The notes beneath the pieces were generated by a model that saw nothing but the letters and a program-made list of their open reading frames with translations, had not been told where the DNA came from and ran no database searches. 64,000 bases of DNA, taken from positions 1,240,001-1,304,000 of the forward strand of contig OY764266.1 in the NCBI GenBank assembly GCA_963668365.1, written 5' to 3'. The stretch comes from VXNE01 sp963668365. Lineage in GTDB: Bacteria > Pseudomonadota > Gammaproteobacteria > Pseudomonadales > Azotimanducaceae. This document shows, one piece after another, positions 26,401 through 35,082 of the stretch (position 1 is the first letter of the stretch; every line of letters begins with the position of its first letter). The translations under genes were made by a program, and so were the position numbers.

Positions 26401-26555
26401 TGGTGCTCGGCGTCGTGGTGTTCTCCGGGGTGTCGCTCGCGACCTTCCTGACGCTGTTCATCGTGCCGTCGTTCTACGCGCTGCTCGCGCGGCGGACCGG
26501 ATCGCCGCAGTCCGTGTCGCGCCGGCTGGCGAGCCTCCTGGGAAGCGCCCGTTAG
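23460..26555 (+). CDS. RND efflux pump, AcrB/HAE1-type inner-membrane transporter
   Basis: 1031-residue resistance-nodulation-division transporter starting at ATG 23460, just after the adaptor stop. It begins MWLSDTSVKRPVFATVISLA, followed by the porter-domain LREYPDVTPPVISISTSYPG. The proton-relay Asp pair is in SIGLVVDDAIVVLENIHRRI, and the second membrane half contains IGIVMLIGIAAKNGVLIVEF. Length and twelve-helix layout are full size. It exports amphiphilic compounds with the proton gradient; substrates are not predictable. No regulator gene is adjacent. Confidence 0.95.
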   Translation: MWLSDTSVKRPVFATVISLALVAFGVLSFNLLPLREYPDVTPPVISISTSYPGASSDVIESRVTTVIEDQISGIEGVKALRSSSTDGSSRINLEFDLDRDIDSAANDVRDRISRAVRWLPEDVRPPEIRKQDSDARPAMYINVRSSVLNRMELTDYTERYIADRFAAIPGVANAGVRGARPAMRIWVDRLALAARNLTVTDIESALRRENLELPAGRLETADRELTVRLARGYESAEDFRELVVARGEDGHLVRLGEVATVEVAPLDHRSIFRANGLPTVSIGIIKQSKANTLETLEQVGAEIDKINDAIPDHMHVSKGSDDSVFIRAAINSVYRTIAVTTVLVSLVILVFLGSIRTMAIPVVTIPVCLVSAFIALAAFGFTVNLITLLALVLSIGLVVDDAIVVLENIHRRIDEGETPLVAAYNGTRQVGFAVIATTAVLVAVFTPIMFLTDNIGVIFGELAVTIAAAVVFSSVLALSLTPVMCSKLLRASGRENRLTRWIDGGFSRLRRGYISVLRVLIRQRWVAVLAAAGTLTGAWFLLEAVPREYVPVEDQGAFMAMFSGPEGMGIERMKREALKLEVPARQMIDEGLAQVVVMAVPGWGGNSSNSGVIMVVLKPWGEREISTSDAAARVNAAWRNVPDVRAFAFVRSGLSRMGGGRPVQFVLGGPDYETLAEWRDLIFERAREFPGLQRVDSDLKETQPQAVVRIDKNRAAALGVSVQNIGRTLSTMMSEQRITTYVKDGEEYDVILQARDDQRASAEDLSNIYVRSDSTGELIPLANLIHVDERAGPGSLNRYNRLRAVTITAGLAPGTVLGEALEFLEQVVRESFPDQARIDYQGESLEYKETSGSLAFTFGLALLIVFLVLAAQFESFVHPLVILVTVPLAVAGALLGLYLTGLSINIFSQIGIVMLIGIAAKNGVLIVEFINQMRDAGRAFEEAIIEASGIRLRPVVMTTISTIMGSIPLILATGAGSESRMVLGVVVFSGVSLATFLTLFIVPSFYALLARRTGSPQSVSRRLASLLGSAR

Positions 26556-26692
26556 CTGTACCTGGCGCGGGAGATGGCCAGTGACGGGGTGACGGCAAAC
26601 GGCATCGCCCCGCCTACGTGAAAACACCGATGGTGATCGAACAGTTGAGGGAGGCGTAGCCCGCATATATCACCAAGGCGCTTGTCGAGTGA
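26556..26692 (+). pseudogene. relic of a short-chain dehydrogenase (C-terminal part)
   Basis: Directly after the pump stop, the plus strand reads YLAREMASDGVTANGIAP, the helix and NAI-P segment of SDR enzymes. With one frame change it continues as YVKTPMVIEQLREA and, past a stop, PAYITKALVE. The catalytic half and the end are missing. It is a decayed fragment. Confidence 0.7.
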
Positions 26693-26778
26693 TTGATTGT
26701 CGTTACGTTTCAATCAGATGCATTCGTTTCGTGGAGGTTCTGCCGGGTACGGACCGCGCTGCCGCGCCCTCGCTGGTC

Positions 26779-26861
26779 TTTTTTCCGCGTGCGGGCACAT
26801 GCTCGCTACGCCATAAGCGGCGGCTATGCTTCTGCTCGCGAGCACCCGCACGCGAAAAAAA
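26779..26861. repeat. long imperfect inverted repeat (hairpin)
   Basis: Outer arms TTTTTT-C-CGCGTGCGGG (26779-26795) and CCCGCACGCG-AAAAAAA (26845-26861) pair over a perfect ten-base GC stem flanked by T/A tracts. An inner pair GCTCGC (26801-26806) and GCGAGC (26838-26843) extends the hairpin. The rest of the 26.6-26.9 kb gap shows no gene other than the SDR relic. Confidence 0.65.
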
Positions 26862-26922
26862 TCCTGCGCGATCATCGCGGCCCTTGGTGAGGTATGCGGG
26901 CTGAGTACCTGTGCCAATGAAC

Positions 26923-28761
26923 TTACTGGCGCAGGCCCACGGGTGACCCGACCTTGGCATCATCGAACCACCAGGTGTCGATGACGCGAGCGAGTCCGTC
27001 CGTCAGGTATGCGAAACTGGCCACAGCGTCCTTGGGGCGCCCGAACTTATCCCAATACAGGAAACGTTCCTCCTCCGGCATGTTGAGGGGAATGTGATAG
27101 AACCCCCATAGCAGGACACGGTCCAGCGCCCGGCAGGCAACTGATGCGGTTTCCATATCCGGTGTACGCTGGGCACGCTTGATCAGGAAATCGACCGCCG
27201 GATCACTAATACCCGCAAGATTGGCCCCTGTTCCCGGCTCGGCATATTCGGAACTGAAATAGTAGTGCAATGACGCCATCGGTGGGTTAACAAAGGAGAT
27301 GTCATTCAGGAACATGTCGAATTGCCGTTGTTGCCTCACCCTGACCGTCTGGACGGTTTCGAGCAGCCGCAAACGCGCGTCAATGCCCAGAGTACGAAGC
27401 GATTGGATATAGGGAAGCAGCAGCCGTCTCGCCCAGGCATGCTGCGTTGCGATCTCCAGCGTAAAAGGCTGACCCCGCGCATTCTTCAGGCGACCATCGA
27501 CGATCACCCAGCCCGCGTCTGCCAACAGCTGACGGGCCCGGTCCAGCACAGCCCGGTTCAGACCGTGCCCGGTCGATACGGGCAATGCAAAGCGTTCCGT
27601 GAAAATGCGTTCAGGGATCTGGTCACGAAACGGTGCCAGCAGCGCCACCTCCTCCTCGCTGGGTAATCCCGTCGCCGCAAGTGTCGAGCCCGCAAAGTAG
27701 CTCACTGCCCTGCGCTGGGAATCATGCTGAAGCACACGATTCTGCCACTCGAAGTCGTAGGCCAGGGTCAACGCTTCCCTCACCCGGGGGTCACGCAACA
27801 TCTCGCGTTCGGTATTGAATACCAACGACCACTGCCGCCCAATGATCCTGGCAACCTGACGCGTATCCTTCAAGAGACGACCTGACTGCAGCGCGGGAAT
27901 GTCATTTGCGGCATGCCAGTAGCGAACATCTCTTTCCACGTAAAGGTCGAATAAGCTCTTGCGGAACGCTTCCCGTGCCACCGTGGCGTCCCGGTACACT
28001 TCGTAGCGGATCCTGTCGAAGTTGTGACGACCACGGTTTACCGGCAGATCACGAGCCCAGTAGCCCTTGACGCGCTCGTACTGGACATGGTCTCGATTGT
28101 GACCGGCAACCCGATAAGGCCCGTTGCCAAGTGGTACCTTGAGCGAGACTTCATATGGGTCACCGCGGCCCGCATAGTAATGTGCCGGTTTAACCGGAAA
28201 CGTGGTTATCGCCAACAGATTGAAATGGGTGAACACGTCACGATGGCGGATCACCAGTTCTCTGTCGTTTAGAACCTCGAACGACTCGATCCAGGAATCA
28301 AGATAAGCCTTGCTGATCGCGGCAGTAGTGAACGACGCCAGAGCATCGTAAGAAAAACGCACGTCACGGGTGGTAATCGGAGCACCGTCGTGCCAGCGCG
28401 CCTCCGGGTTCAATCTGATGAACAGCGACTTTCGATCCGCCGAAAGCGCGATTCCGTCCGCAAGCAGACCATACACCGCTGACAGTTCATCCGCCGACCT
28501 CACGAACAACCTATCGTTGGTCCTGTGCAGACCTGGGGCAGGTCCCGCGTCCATACCCCCGGCGCCAGAGAAGTTTCGGATCGGGTGCGTCGTCGACAGC
28601 GTCAGGCTCCCGCCCTTGGGTGCGAACGGATTCGAATACGCGAAATGCGTGAAATCAGCGCGATATTTCAGGTCGTGCAGGAGTGAAATCCCGTGCTGGT
28701 ACTGAGGTGTCTCGGCAAGACAAACCGATGACAGCAAGAACAGGGCGACCACCAGCCTCAT
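26923..28761 (-). CDS. extracellular solute-binding protein, family 5 (YejA-like peptide binding)
   Basis: 612 residues from ATG 28761, chosen because it starts the signal peptide MRLVVALFLLSSVCLA; an in-frame start at 28809 would bury the signal. The mature part has family-5 features: HGISLLHDLKYRADFTHFAY, GGSLTLSTTHPIR, DGIALSADRKSLFIRLNPEA, RWHDGAPITTRDV, and FDRIRYEVYRDATVAREAF. The last is typical of YejA-type oligopeptide-binding proteins. It would deliver peptides to an ABC importer whose permease genes are not in the window. It lies downstream of the sigma, FecR and receptor genes in the same direction, suggesting the ligand of the locus is peptidic. Confidence 0.88.
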   Translation of the reverse strand: MRLVVALFLLSSVCLAETPQYQHGISLLHDLKYRADFTHFAYSNPFAPKGGSLTLSTTHPIRNFSGAGGMDAGPAPGLHRTNDRLFVRSADELSAVYGLLADGIALSADRKSLFIRLNPEARWHDGAPITTRDVRFSYDALASFTTAAISKAYLDSWIESFEVLNDRELVIRHRDVFTHFNLLAITTFPVKPAHYYAGRGDPYEVSLKVPLGNGPYRVAGHNRDHVQYERVKGYWARDLPVNRGRHNFDRIRYEVYRDATVAREAFRKSLFDLYVERDVRYWHAANDIPALQSGRLLKDTRQVARIIGRQWSLVFNTEREMLRDPRVREALTLAYDFEWQNRVLQHDSQRRAVSYFAGSTLAATGLPSEEEVALLAPFRDQIPERIFTERFALPVSTGHGLNRAVLDRARQLLADAGWVIVDGRLKNARGQPFTLEIATQHAWARRLLLPYIQSLRTLGIDARLRLLETVQTVRVRQQRQFDMFLNDISFVNPPMASLHYYFSSEYAEPGTGANLAGISDPAVDFLIKRAQRTPDMETASVACRALDRVLLWGFYHIPLNMPEEERFLYWDKFGRPKDAVASFAYLTDGLARVIDTWWFDDAKVGSPVGLRQ

Positions 28762-28845
28762 GTGGCCCCCCGGTGATGTCGCGACTATAGGGGGAGAGAT
28801 GCGAATCACCAGGGGCTGCCATCGGTCTAGAGCACTAGCTGCGCA

Positions 28846-31800
28846 CTACAGTCTCCAGCGTACACCGGCCTGGAATCGACGGCCGGCATGGGACGCCTGC
28901 ACGATGTGCTCCATCGTGCTCCTCCCCAGCCGGTCGTAGTAGTAGACGTTCTCGTCCGTCAGGTTGATGCCTTCCAGCATAATCGAGATGTTGTCGTTCA
29001 CTGAATAGCCGAAGGACGCATCCCATTGGTCGTACTCGTCGACGAACCTGGGGTTTGCCGAGGCGTTGAAATTTGAATCCAGGAAGTCATCCCGGAAGTT
29101 GTAGGATACCCGACCACTCCACGGTCCCTTCTCGTAGAACAAGGTGAAGTTGATCGTGTTTTCGGACAATCCCGGAATACTGTAGGTCGCCCCGGTTAAC
29201 TCGTTCGCGAAATCGGAACCGGAATCGATGAACGTATAGTTGGCGATCACGCCGAGACCATCCAGGGGCGCCGGCAGCAGATGCGCAAACGTGCGCTGAA
29301 ACGCCAGTTCAATACCGACCAGGTCCGACTTCCCGGTGGTGTTAACCGGTCTGAAGGCAACTAACACGAGGGGTTGGTTGGTCTCAGGATCGATGATACC
29401 AGGCCATGGGGTTGGGGTTTGTTCCTGCTGAACGAACGCTTCGATATCCTTGGCAAAAAGGCCAAAGGAGGCAATCGAGTAGTCGTCAAAATACCATTCC
29501 ACCGCCAGGTCGAACTGCACTGCGGTGGTCGGGTCCAGCGTGCCGTTGCCGCCACGCGTGGTACGACTGTTCGCCTGAACGGTTTGTCGCGGACTCAGGT
29601 CAAGAAACCTTGGGCGAGTCAGCACTTTTGCTGCCGCAACCCGCACGACAATGTCGTCTGTGGGATCGAATCGCAGATTCAGGGAGGGCAATGTCTCCGA
29701 ATACTCATGACCGATGTCGAGAAACTCAGGTGCGGAGGTAATGATCTGAGGCTGCTGTGGGTCGCTATAATCGATATCGATGGGTTGCGAGATTTCCCCC
29801 ACCGACCCGGTGTTGTTGTCCACATAGCGCACGCCGATGTTACCCGTATACGGCGTATTGCCGAGTTCACCAGCAAACGTCACCATGGCATAAATCGCGT
29901 TGCCATCGTCGTCGTGGTTGAGGTCTTCGTTGAAAGGCAGGCTAAAGTCCGGGAAGTTGGCGATGGACTCCGCCGTATGCCCCTGCCAGCCGAAAGTTTC
30001 CGCCGGTGTGAGGTTTCCCATGGCATTCGCCAGAAACGCACGGTTGGGGGCAGGCGTGTTCGCCGGGGCACTCAGCCCGAGTCCAGAGAGGAAGTCTGCA
30101 TTTGCCGGGTGTGCACTGACACCGCCGCTTTCCGATGTCGGCAGCCCGCACCAATTACAGGTACCAAGATATCGAGACCTGTCACGGCGATCCTGCCGGT
30201 ACGTTCTGGCACCAACCTCGATCGTTTCCAGCCAGTCCCCGTCAAACTCGTAAGTGACATCCACTCGCAATTGAGAAAGCCGATCATCGATTAAATGGCC
30301 CGCTCTCGTCGCCCAAACCAGCGTATACCAGTCGGGGTCAGATATCGGGGAAGTCGAGGTTATCGACGGCAATCTGCCCGCACCAAACTTCTCCCAGGTC
30401 ATCTGCGTGCTCCTGTTTCGCATCAGAGCACCCGAAAGGGAAATGGGCGCTTCCGTGTCAGAGATCGACGCATCGAAGTTGATGGCAAGGTTGTCTGTCG
30501 CCTGGAACTTCAGATTGACACCCATATTCACGTTTTCTGTATCGACGACCTCTTCCTGGTTCGAAAGGAATAAACCCGCACCGGCGGTAGAAATCTTGGT
30601 GAATATAATCTCACCATTGTCTTCTATAAACTCTGCTTCGGTGATGTTTCCATTCCCCTGGCGGACGCGGTAGTCCCGCCAGTAATCCTGCTCTTTCTCC
30701 TTGTTGTTGGTGTACAGCACATCGAATGTGATATCGAGCTGGTCCGACGGTTGCCACTGCAGGGACGAGGAGACGTTCAGGCGATCACGGTCAGTGGTAT
30801 GCAATTCCGCGTTGATCTGGTTCGCGTACCAACCGGTACCTATTTCCTCGCCGTCGATGCTGACTGTTCTTTTACCATGCCCCCATCCCTGAAAGTTGTC
30901 TGTGCGAAAGACTCGATTGTTCCACTGCGCTGACATCATGAAACCGAGGTTATCGGTTAACACGTCGCTGTACATCGCGAACACACCGGGCGCCGTGTCG
31001 TTCGCCAGCTCATTTCGCGTGGAGTCGAAAGAGACGGCGGCGTGCCGCTTGCCCAGTTCAAGGGGTCTGCGCGGCTGGATGTCCACGAAACCGCCGAGGC
31101 CGCCCTCGACGTGATCCGCCCGTGGCGACTTATGAACCTCCACGGCCTGCACCAGCCCGGACTGGAATTGGTTAAAGCCGACCGCGCGTGACTTGGCGTT
31201 GTTTACACCCATACCGCTGAAGTCTCCCGGAGCGACGTTGGACGCCGAAACACGCCCATGGACCGTCGTCTGCACGAATTGCGGACCGAGTCCGCGAACG
31301 CTGACAAACGCGCCCTCGCCCGACTTGCGGTCGATGGCGACGCCGCTCACCCGTTGCAGGGATTCGGCCAGGTTCTGATCCGGAAATGCGCCGATGTCTT
31401 CCGCGGTAATCGCGTCGACAAAGTGATCGGCGTTGCGCTTCCGTTCCAGCGATCGCTGGAGGCTGCCCCGGATACCCGTGACAACAATTTCTTCGATTAC
31501 TTCCTCATCTGCATCTGTTGCATCTGCAGCTTGTGCTTCCGCCGCGCCTGTTGCCGGCGCCAGCACGACCGCGGCCAGAAATGCCGTCGCTCGTTTGAAA
31601 AATGACTGCTTGTTTTGCATGGTTTCGCTCTCCGTCAGTGACTCCTCTGGTTTGATCGCCGCCGATGCGTTGCTGGGTCGTACGACGATCACTCCTCGTT
31701 TTATCAGGTCGAAAGCCAACGGGGTGTCAGCGAGGATATGCGCGAGCGCCTCCTCTACGGTGAACGGACCCTTTATCCCTGGGGTCCGGACCTGCTCCAC

Positions 31801-31980
31801 ATCATTGGACTGAAACAACGTCAGGAATTCGGTTTGTTCGGCCAGCGCCTTGAGGGCGACATCGGCTGTCCCGGCGGGAATATCAAGCTCGAATGTCGGT
31901 CCATCAGCCGGGGCCGATATGCCTGTCATCAACAACACAGTCAGCAGGCAGAACCGAATTACGGTTCTTACAGTCCGCAA
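28846..31980 (-). CDS. TonB-dependent transducer with N-terminal STN signalling domain
   Basis: 1044-residue receptor. After a signal peptide (FCLLTVLLMTGISAPADG) comes an STN (secretin/TonB short N-terminal) domain: FELDIPAGTADVALKALAEQ and VEEALAHILADTPLAF. Oddly, a second signal-like segment follows at about 120-150 (MQNKQSFFKRATAF, then LAAVVLAPATGAAEAQA) before the TonB box EEIVVTGIRG. The plug has VSGVAIDRKSGEGAFVSVRG; the barrel ends in AGVRWRL. The STN domain normally contacts FecR in the periplasm, and a FecR gene is immediately upstream. The ligand is unknown; the downstream binding protein suggests peptides. Confidence 0.93.
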   Translation of the reverse strand: MRTVRTVIRFCLLTVLLMTGISAPADGPTFELDIPAGTADVALKALAEQTEFLTLFQSNDVEQVRTPGIKGPFTVEEALAHILADTPLAFDLIKRGVIVVRPSNASAAIKPEESLTESETMQNKQSFFKRATAFLAAVVLAPATGAAEAQAADATDADEEVIEEIVVTGIRGSLQRSLERKRNADHFVDAITAEDIGAFPDQNLAESLQRVSGVAIDRKSGEGAFVSVRGLGPQFVQTTVHGRVSASNVAPGDFSGMGVNNAKSRAVGFNQFQSGLVQAVEVHKSPRADHVEGGLGGFVDIQPRRPLELGKRHAAVSFDSTRNELANDTAPGVFAMYSDVLTDNLGFMMSAQWNNRVFRTDNFQGWGHGKRTVSIDGEEIGTGWYANQINAELHTTDRDRLNVSSSLQWQPSDQLDITFDVLYTNNKEKEQDYWRDYRVRQGNGNITEAEFIEDNGEIIFTKISTAGAGLFLSNQEEVVDTENVNMGVNLKFQATDNLAINFDASISDTEAPISLSGALMRNRSTQMTWEKFGAGRLPSITSTSPISDPDWYTLVWATRAGHLIDDRLSQLRVDVTYEFDGDWLETIEVGARTYRQDRRDRSRYLGTCNWCGLPTSESGGVSAHPANADFLSGLGLSAPANTPAPNRAFLANAMGNLTPAETFGWQGHTAESIANFPDFSLPFNEDLNHDDDGNAIYAMVTFAGELGNTPYTGNIGVRYVDNNTGSVGEISQPIDIDYSDPQQPQIITSAPEFLDIGHEYSETLPSLNLRFDPTDDIVVRVAAAKVLTRPRFLDLSPRQTVQANSRTTRGGNGTLDPTTAVQFDLAVEWYFDDYSIASFGLFAKDIEAFVQQEQTPTPWPGIIDPETNQPLVLVAFRPVNTTGKSDLVGIELAFQRTFAHLLPAPLDGLGVIANYTFIDSGSDFANELTGATYSIPGLSENTINFTLFYEKGPWSGRVSYNFRDDFLDSNFNASANPRFVDEYDQWDASFGYSVNDNISIMLEGINLTDENVYYYDRLGRSTMEHIVQASHAGRRFQAGVRWRL

Positions 31981-32042
31981 ATGTCTCCCCTCACAACTTA
32001 CGGCCTACTTCACTAGTAGGTATGAAGAAAAAAACCCGCCAA

Positions 32043-33086
32043 TTATTCCTGGGTGTCAACTGCACGGCTCAACATTACGGTGTCCGTGCCCACCCGGGTC
32101 ATCCGGATATCCCCGTGGATCGTCAGCGCCTCCAGGAGCAATTCGGTCTCGCCCACGCGAAACAGGCCATCGAATTCCCTTTGCTGTAACTCCGGGTCCA
32201 GTATCGAGATACGCATCCCGGTATGGCGGCTGACTTCCGATACCACTTCTGTGAGCGGCGACCGGTAGAAGTACAGCAGGCCCTCGCGCCATGCGAGTTT
32301 ATGCCGCAGGCCGCTATCGCTGATTGGCCTGATGTCCGGTTGCGGCGCCTTCTCGATCTCGTTCGCCGGCAGTTTCAGCGTCTGCTTCTCCCGCAGTTGA
32401 ATGGGTTCTGCGCTTTCTACCGCCGGGCCGACATCTGCTGCCCGTATTGTCATGGAGGATACCGCCACCATGCCTTCGGTGACCGAAACTTCCACGTCCT
32501 CGTCCCCCAGCCGAACAACGAAGGCGGTGCCGACCGCTGTTATCCGGCGACTGCCCGCGTTGACCACGAAGGGTCTGTCAGGATCCTTGGCAACGGTAAA
32601 CAACGCCTCGCCCCTGAGCAACGTGATTTCACGCACTTGCGGGGTGAACGAAATCTCCAACCGGCTGTCGGTATTCAGCGAAACGTGGGAGCCATCGGCC
32701 AGTGTATGTTCCGCATACTCACCGACCCGGGTAACCAGCGAACGCTCCGGCTCGCCCTGGTTGAACTGGGCAAAAAGGACCAGCACAGCAACGAACAGCA
32801 TGGCCAGGCCCAAAGCCGGATACAGCATTCTCCCTCGTCGCTTCCTCAGCACCGGCTCGAAGGTAGCGGCCGCCTCCTCAAGCGGGCCCGCAAAGTCGTT
32901 CATGACGTTCATCGACGCCGACAGCTCTGCGACGCTCCGAATTTCCGCCACATGCCTGTGGCTTCTGCCCATCCATTCGCGCAGCGCCGCCAGGTCCGCG
33001 CTGTCCATTTCACCAGTTTCCAGTTGCGCCAGCCAGGCAGCAGCTTCCAGGCGGATGACTTCGGTGCTGTGGGTCGCTCGCTTCAT
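32043..33086 (-). CDS. FecR-family anti-sigma regulator
   Basis: 347-residue single-pass membrane regulator. The cytoplasmic N-terminus has the DUF4880-type segment EAAAWLAQLETGEMDSADLA. One membrane helix (ALGLAMLFVAVLVLF) is followed by the periplasmic FecR domain (RVGEYAEHTLADGSHVSLNT, EITLLRGEALFTVAKD) and a C-terminal STN-like DUF4974 region (GMRISILDPELQQREFDGLF). It would relay ligand occupancy from the STN domain of the downstream receptor to the ECF sigma factor. Its ATG overlaps the sigma gene stop by four bases. Confidence 0.92.
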   Translation of the reverse strand: MKRATHSTEVIRLEAAAWLAQLETGEMDSADLAALREWMGRSHRHVAEIRSVAELSASMNVMNDFAGPLEEAAATFEPVLRKRRGRMLYPALGLAMLFVAVLVLFAQFNQGEPERSLVTRVGEYAEHTLADGSHVSLNTDSRLEISFTPQVREITLLRGEALFTVAKDPDRPFVVNAGSRRITAVGTAFVVRLGDEDVEVSVTEGMVAVSSMTIRAADVGPAVESAEPIQLREKQTLKLPANEIEKAPQPDIRPISDSGLRHKLAWREGLLYFYRSPLTEVVSEVSRHTGMRISILDPELQQREFDGLFRVGETELLLEALTIHGDIRMTRVGTDTVMLSRAVDTQE

Positions 33087-33649
33087 GTTCGTTCGTGCCC
33101 TTTTAGAGACGTGGGGACGACCGCGAGGTGGTCGCCCACGGATTCATCATCGAAATCCTCGCGGCAGCGTTTCATCCCCGCCACAACGTGTTTTTCGATG
33201 GTACTGATGGAAATCCCCAGCTTCGCGGAGATTTCCCGGTGGCTGTAGCCATAGACCTTTTTCAAGACAAACACTCGCTGACACCGCCTCGGCAGTTTGA
33301 GAACCGACGCGACGAAGCGCTGCATACGCTCGTGATCGTCGGCAATCTGCTCCACCGAGGGCCCGTCCTCGACAAAGTCGTCCGGCGTAAACTCATCCAC
33401 AAGATCCAGCACCGACCTGGACCGCGCATCAATCTGTGTGCGCACGATATTCCGGGCGACGCCGAACACGAATGCATCTGGCGTCTCGATGCGCCGGACC
33501 TTTTCAGCCTCCAGCGCACGGGTGATGGTTTCCTGGCAGATTTCCTCCAGGATGTGCGTATCGTTGAAGTACCGCCGGATGAATGCACGAATAAAGCGCT
33601 CTTTCAAACGAAATGCGTCCAAGACCGCTGACGTTTTGCGTACATTCAT
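33083..33649 (-). CDS. ECF sigma-70 factor, FecI-like
   Basis: 188-residue extracytoplasmic-function sigma factor. Region 2 includes HILEEICQETITRALEAEKV and DAFVFGVARNIVRTQIDAR; region 4 includes LPRRCQRVFVLKKVYGYSHR and EISAKLGISISTIEKHVVAG. It is the first gene of a sigma, FecR, receptor and binding-protein series on the minus strand. It probably directs RNA polymerase to the receptor gene when FecR is signalled. The four-base overlap with fecR indicates coupled translation. Confidence 0.92.
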   Translation of the reverse strand: MNVRKTSAVLDAFRLKERFIRAFIRRYFNDTHILEEICQETITRALEAEKVRRIETPDAFVFGVARNIVRTQIDARSRSVLDLVDEFTPDDFVEDGPSVEQIADDHERMQRFVASVLKLPRRCQRVFVLKKVYGYSHREISAKLGISISTIEKHVVAGMKRCREDFDDESVGDHLAVVPTSLKGHERT

Positions 33650-33797
33650 GATGTATTGAGTATGGTTTTCGGGAGAAACCCGCTAGTGGGATCGAAATAG
33701 TGACGGAGCAAACCCACCCCGGGCAAGCGGATAGGACGAATAATCGCCCGAAACGGGATGGTTGCGAAGTACGGTTGATTGACGACACCGGGCCCGG

Positions 33798-34943
33798 TCA
33801 CCCCGGCCCCTGGACTCCAAGTATCTCGGTCGGATTCATTTCGTATCGTCGCGCCAGGATGCGGGCGCGCTTGTAGCTCTCCCTGGCCGCGTCCCGATCG
33901 CCTAGCCGGTCGTGGATGTCGCCCTGCAGTTCGTAGAATCGGTGATCCCTGCGGTATAGGCGGATGGCTTGCGATACGAGTTCCAGGGACTCGGCGGGCA
34001 TCTCTGCCCGGTAGGCGCGTTGCGCGAGGATGTAGTAGGCGTAGCCGTCGCGAATCCGCGAATGCGCCATGCGCCGTTCGTAGAAGCGCGCGTTGACGCC
34101 CTGTCCGAGCGCTTCGTGGGCGCTCGCGAGTCCCCGGATGGCCGGGCTGTGGTCGACGTCGAGGGACAATCCCCGGCGGTATGCGGCGATCGCGTGGTCG
34201 AAATGGCCCCGCCGAGCGTAGAACACGCCGAGATTGGTCCAGAGATCCGGGTTGTCGGGCGTCTGGTCGATCGCCTTGCGAAGGTAGACCAGCGCGCTGC
34301 GTTGGTCGCCTTCCCTCGCATGGGAGAAGGCGAGGTTGTTGTAGTGCAGTCCGAGGGCGTAGCGGTCGTCCACGGCGTTCCGGTCGTGAATGCTGTTGGC
34401 GTACTCCCTGCTGAACTCGATCGTGATCGGGCTGCGTCCGGGTACGCCGGTCACCCTTACGTTGATGTGCCTGTTCAACACGACCATGCCGTCGACGCTG
34501 TCGTAGTCCGGGGGTATGTCGACCAATTGGTATTGCGCATCGAAGCCCGCTTCCCGCGCCAGAGCGATGAACAGGCTCGAGAACGAGAGGCAGTTGCCGC
34601 GTCTCTCGACGAATGCCTCCCGGGCCGTCAGGTTCGCGTACGCGTCGTAGCGGCTCGGCACGTCACCGACATCGCGCATCCGCTGGAGCAATCTCCAGAA
34701 GCGCCGGGACTTGCTGGGAACTTGCTGGAGGTCCGCGACGAACTCGCGCATGTCCTCGTTGGTGGCGACGATATCGATATCGGGATGCTCGGCGCCCGTA
34801 ATCGCTTCGCCCAGGATCGCCTCGCCCGAGAGCAGGTCGGCATCGGAAATGGCGTCGTCGGTGAAATCGACGGTCGTCTGACACCCCGCAGCCGCAAGGA
34901 GGAGCATCCCAACCACCCAGCCGATGTGACCGGACCGCCGCAT
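33798..34943 (-). CDS. transglutaminase-like / TPR lipoprotein
   Basis: 381 residues from ATG 34943, chosen because it gives the lipoprotein signal MRRSGHIGWVVGMLLLAAAG followed by Cys; the open frame runs 168 bases further upstream without a signal. The first half has a transglutaminase-like Cys-protease layout: Cys in RRGNCLSFSSLFIALAREAG, His in VVLNRHINVRV. The second half is TPR repeats (ALGLHYNNLAFSHAREGD, NPDLWTNLGVFYARRGHFDH). It is probably an outer-membrane-attached envelope protein involved in protein complexes or peptide modification; its exact role is unknown. Confidence 0.8.
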   Translation of the reverse strand: MRRSGHIGWVVGMLLLAAAGCQTTVDFTDDAISDADLLSGEAILGEAITGAEHPDIDIVATNEDMREFVADLQQVPSKSRRFWRLLQRMRDVGDVPSRYDAYANLTAREAFVERRGNCLSFSSLFIALAREAGFDAQYQLVDIPPDYDSVDGMVVLNRHINVRVTGVPGRSPITIEFSREYANSIHDRNAVDDRYALGLHYNNLAFSHAREGDQRSALVYLRKAIDQTPDNPDLWTNLGVFYARRGHFDHAIAAYRRGLSLDVDHSPAIRGLASAHEALGQGVNARFYERRMAHSRIRDGYAYYILAQRAYRAEMPAESLELVSQAIRLYRRDHRFYELQGDIHDRLGDRDAARESYKRARILARRYEMNPTEILGVQGPG

Positions 34944-35082
34944 TCGATACCTCAATCCGCGAAGGGCGATGTCTTGACCGAAAGGCCATTCTAAAAGCGA
35001 TCGCGGCGCAATCAAGCGTCCTGCCCATGTGTGAGAATAGGATCGCATTCGCTGGGACTGGTTTGGCTGGGAGATTGGGACG

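Noticed and set aside
26779..26861. Rho-independent terminator
   Set aside because: On both strands the stem is followed by A residues, with T residues before it, so it lacks the required 3' U tract.
28762..28809. Longer start of the family-5 binding protein at 28809
   Set aside because: It would place 16 residues ahead of a normal signal peptide; GGGGGG upstream of 28761 can serve as a ribosome site.
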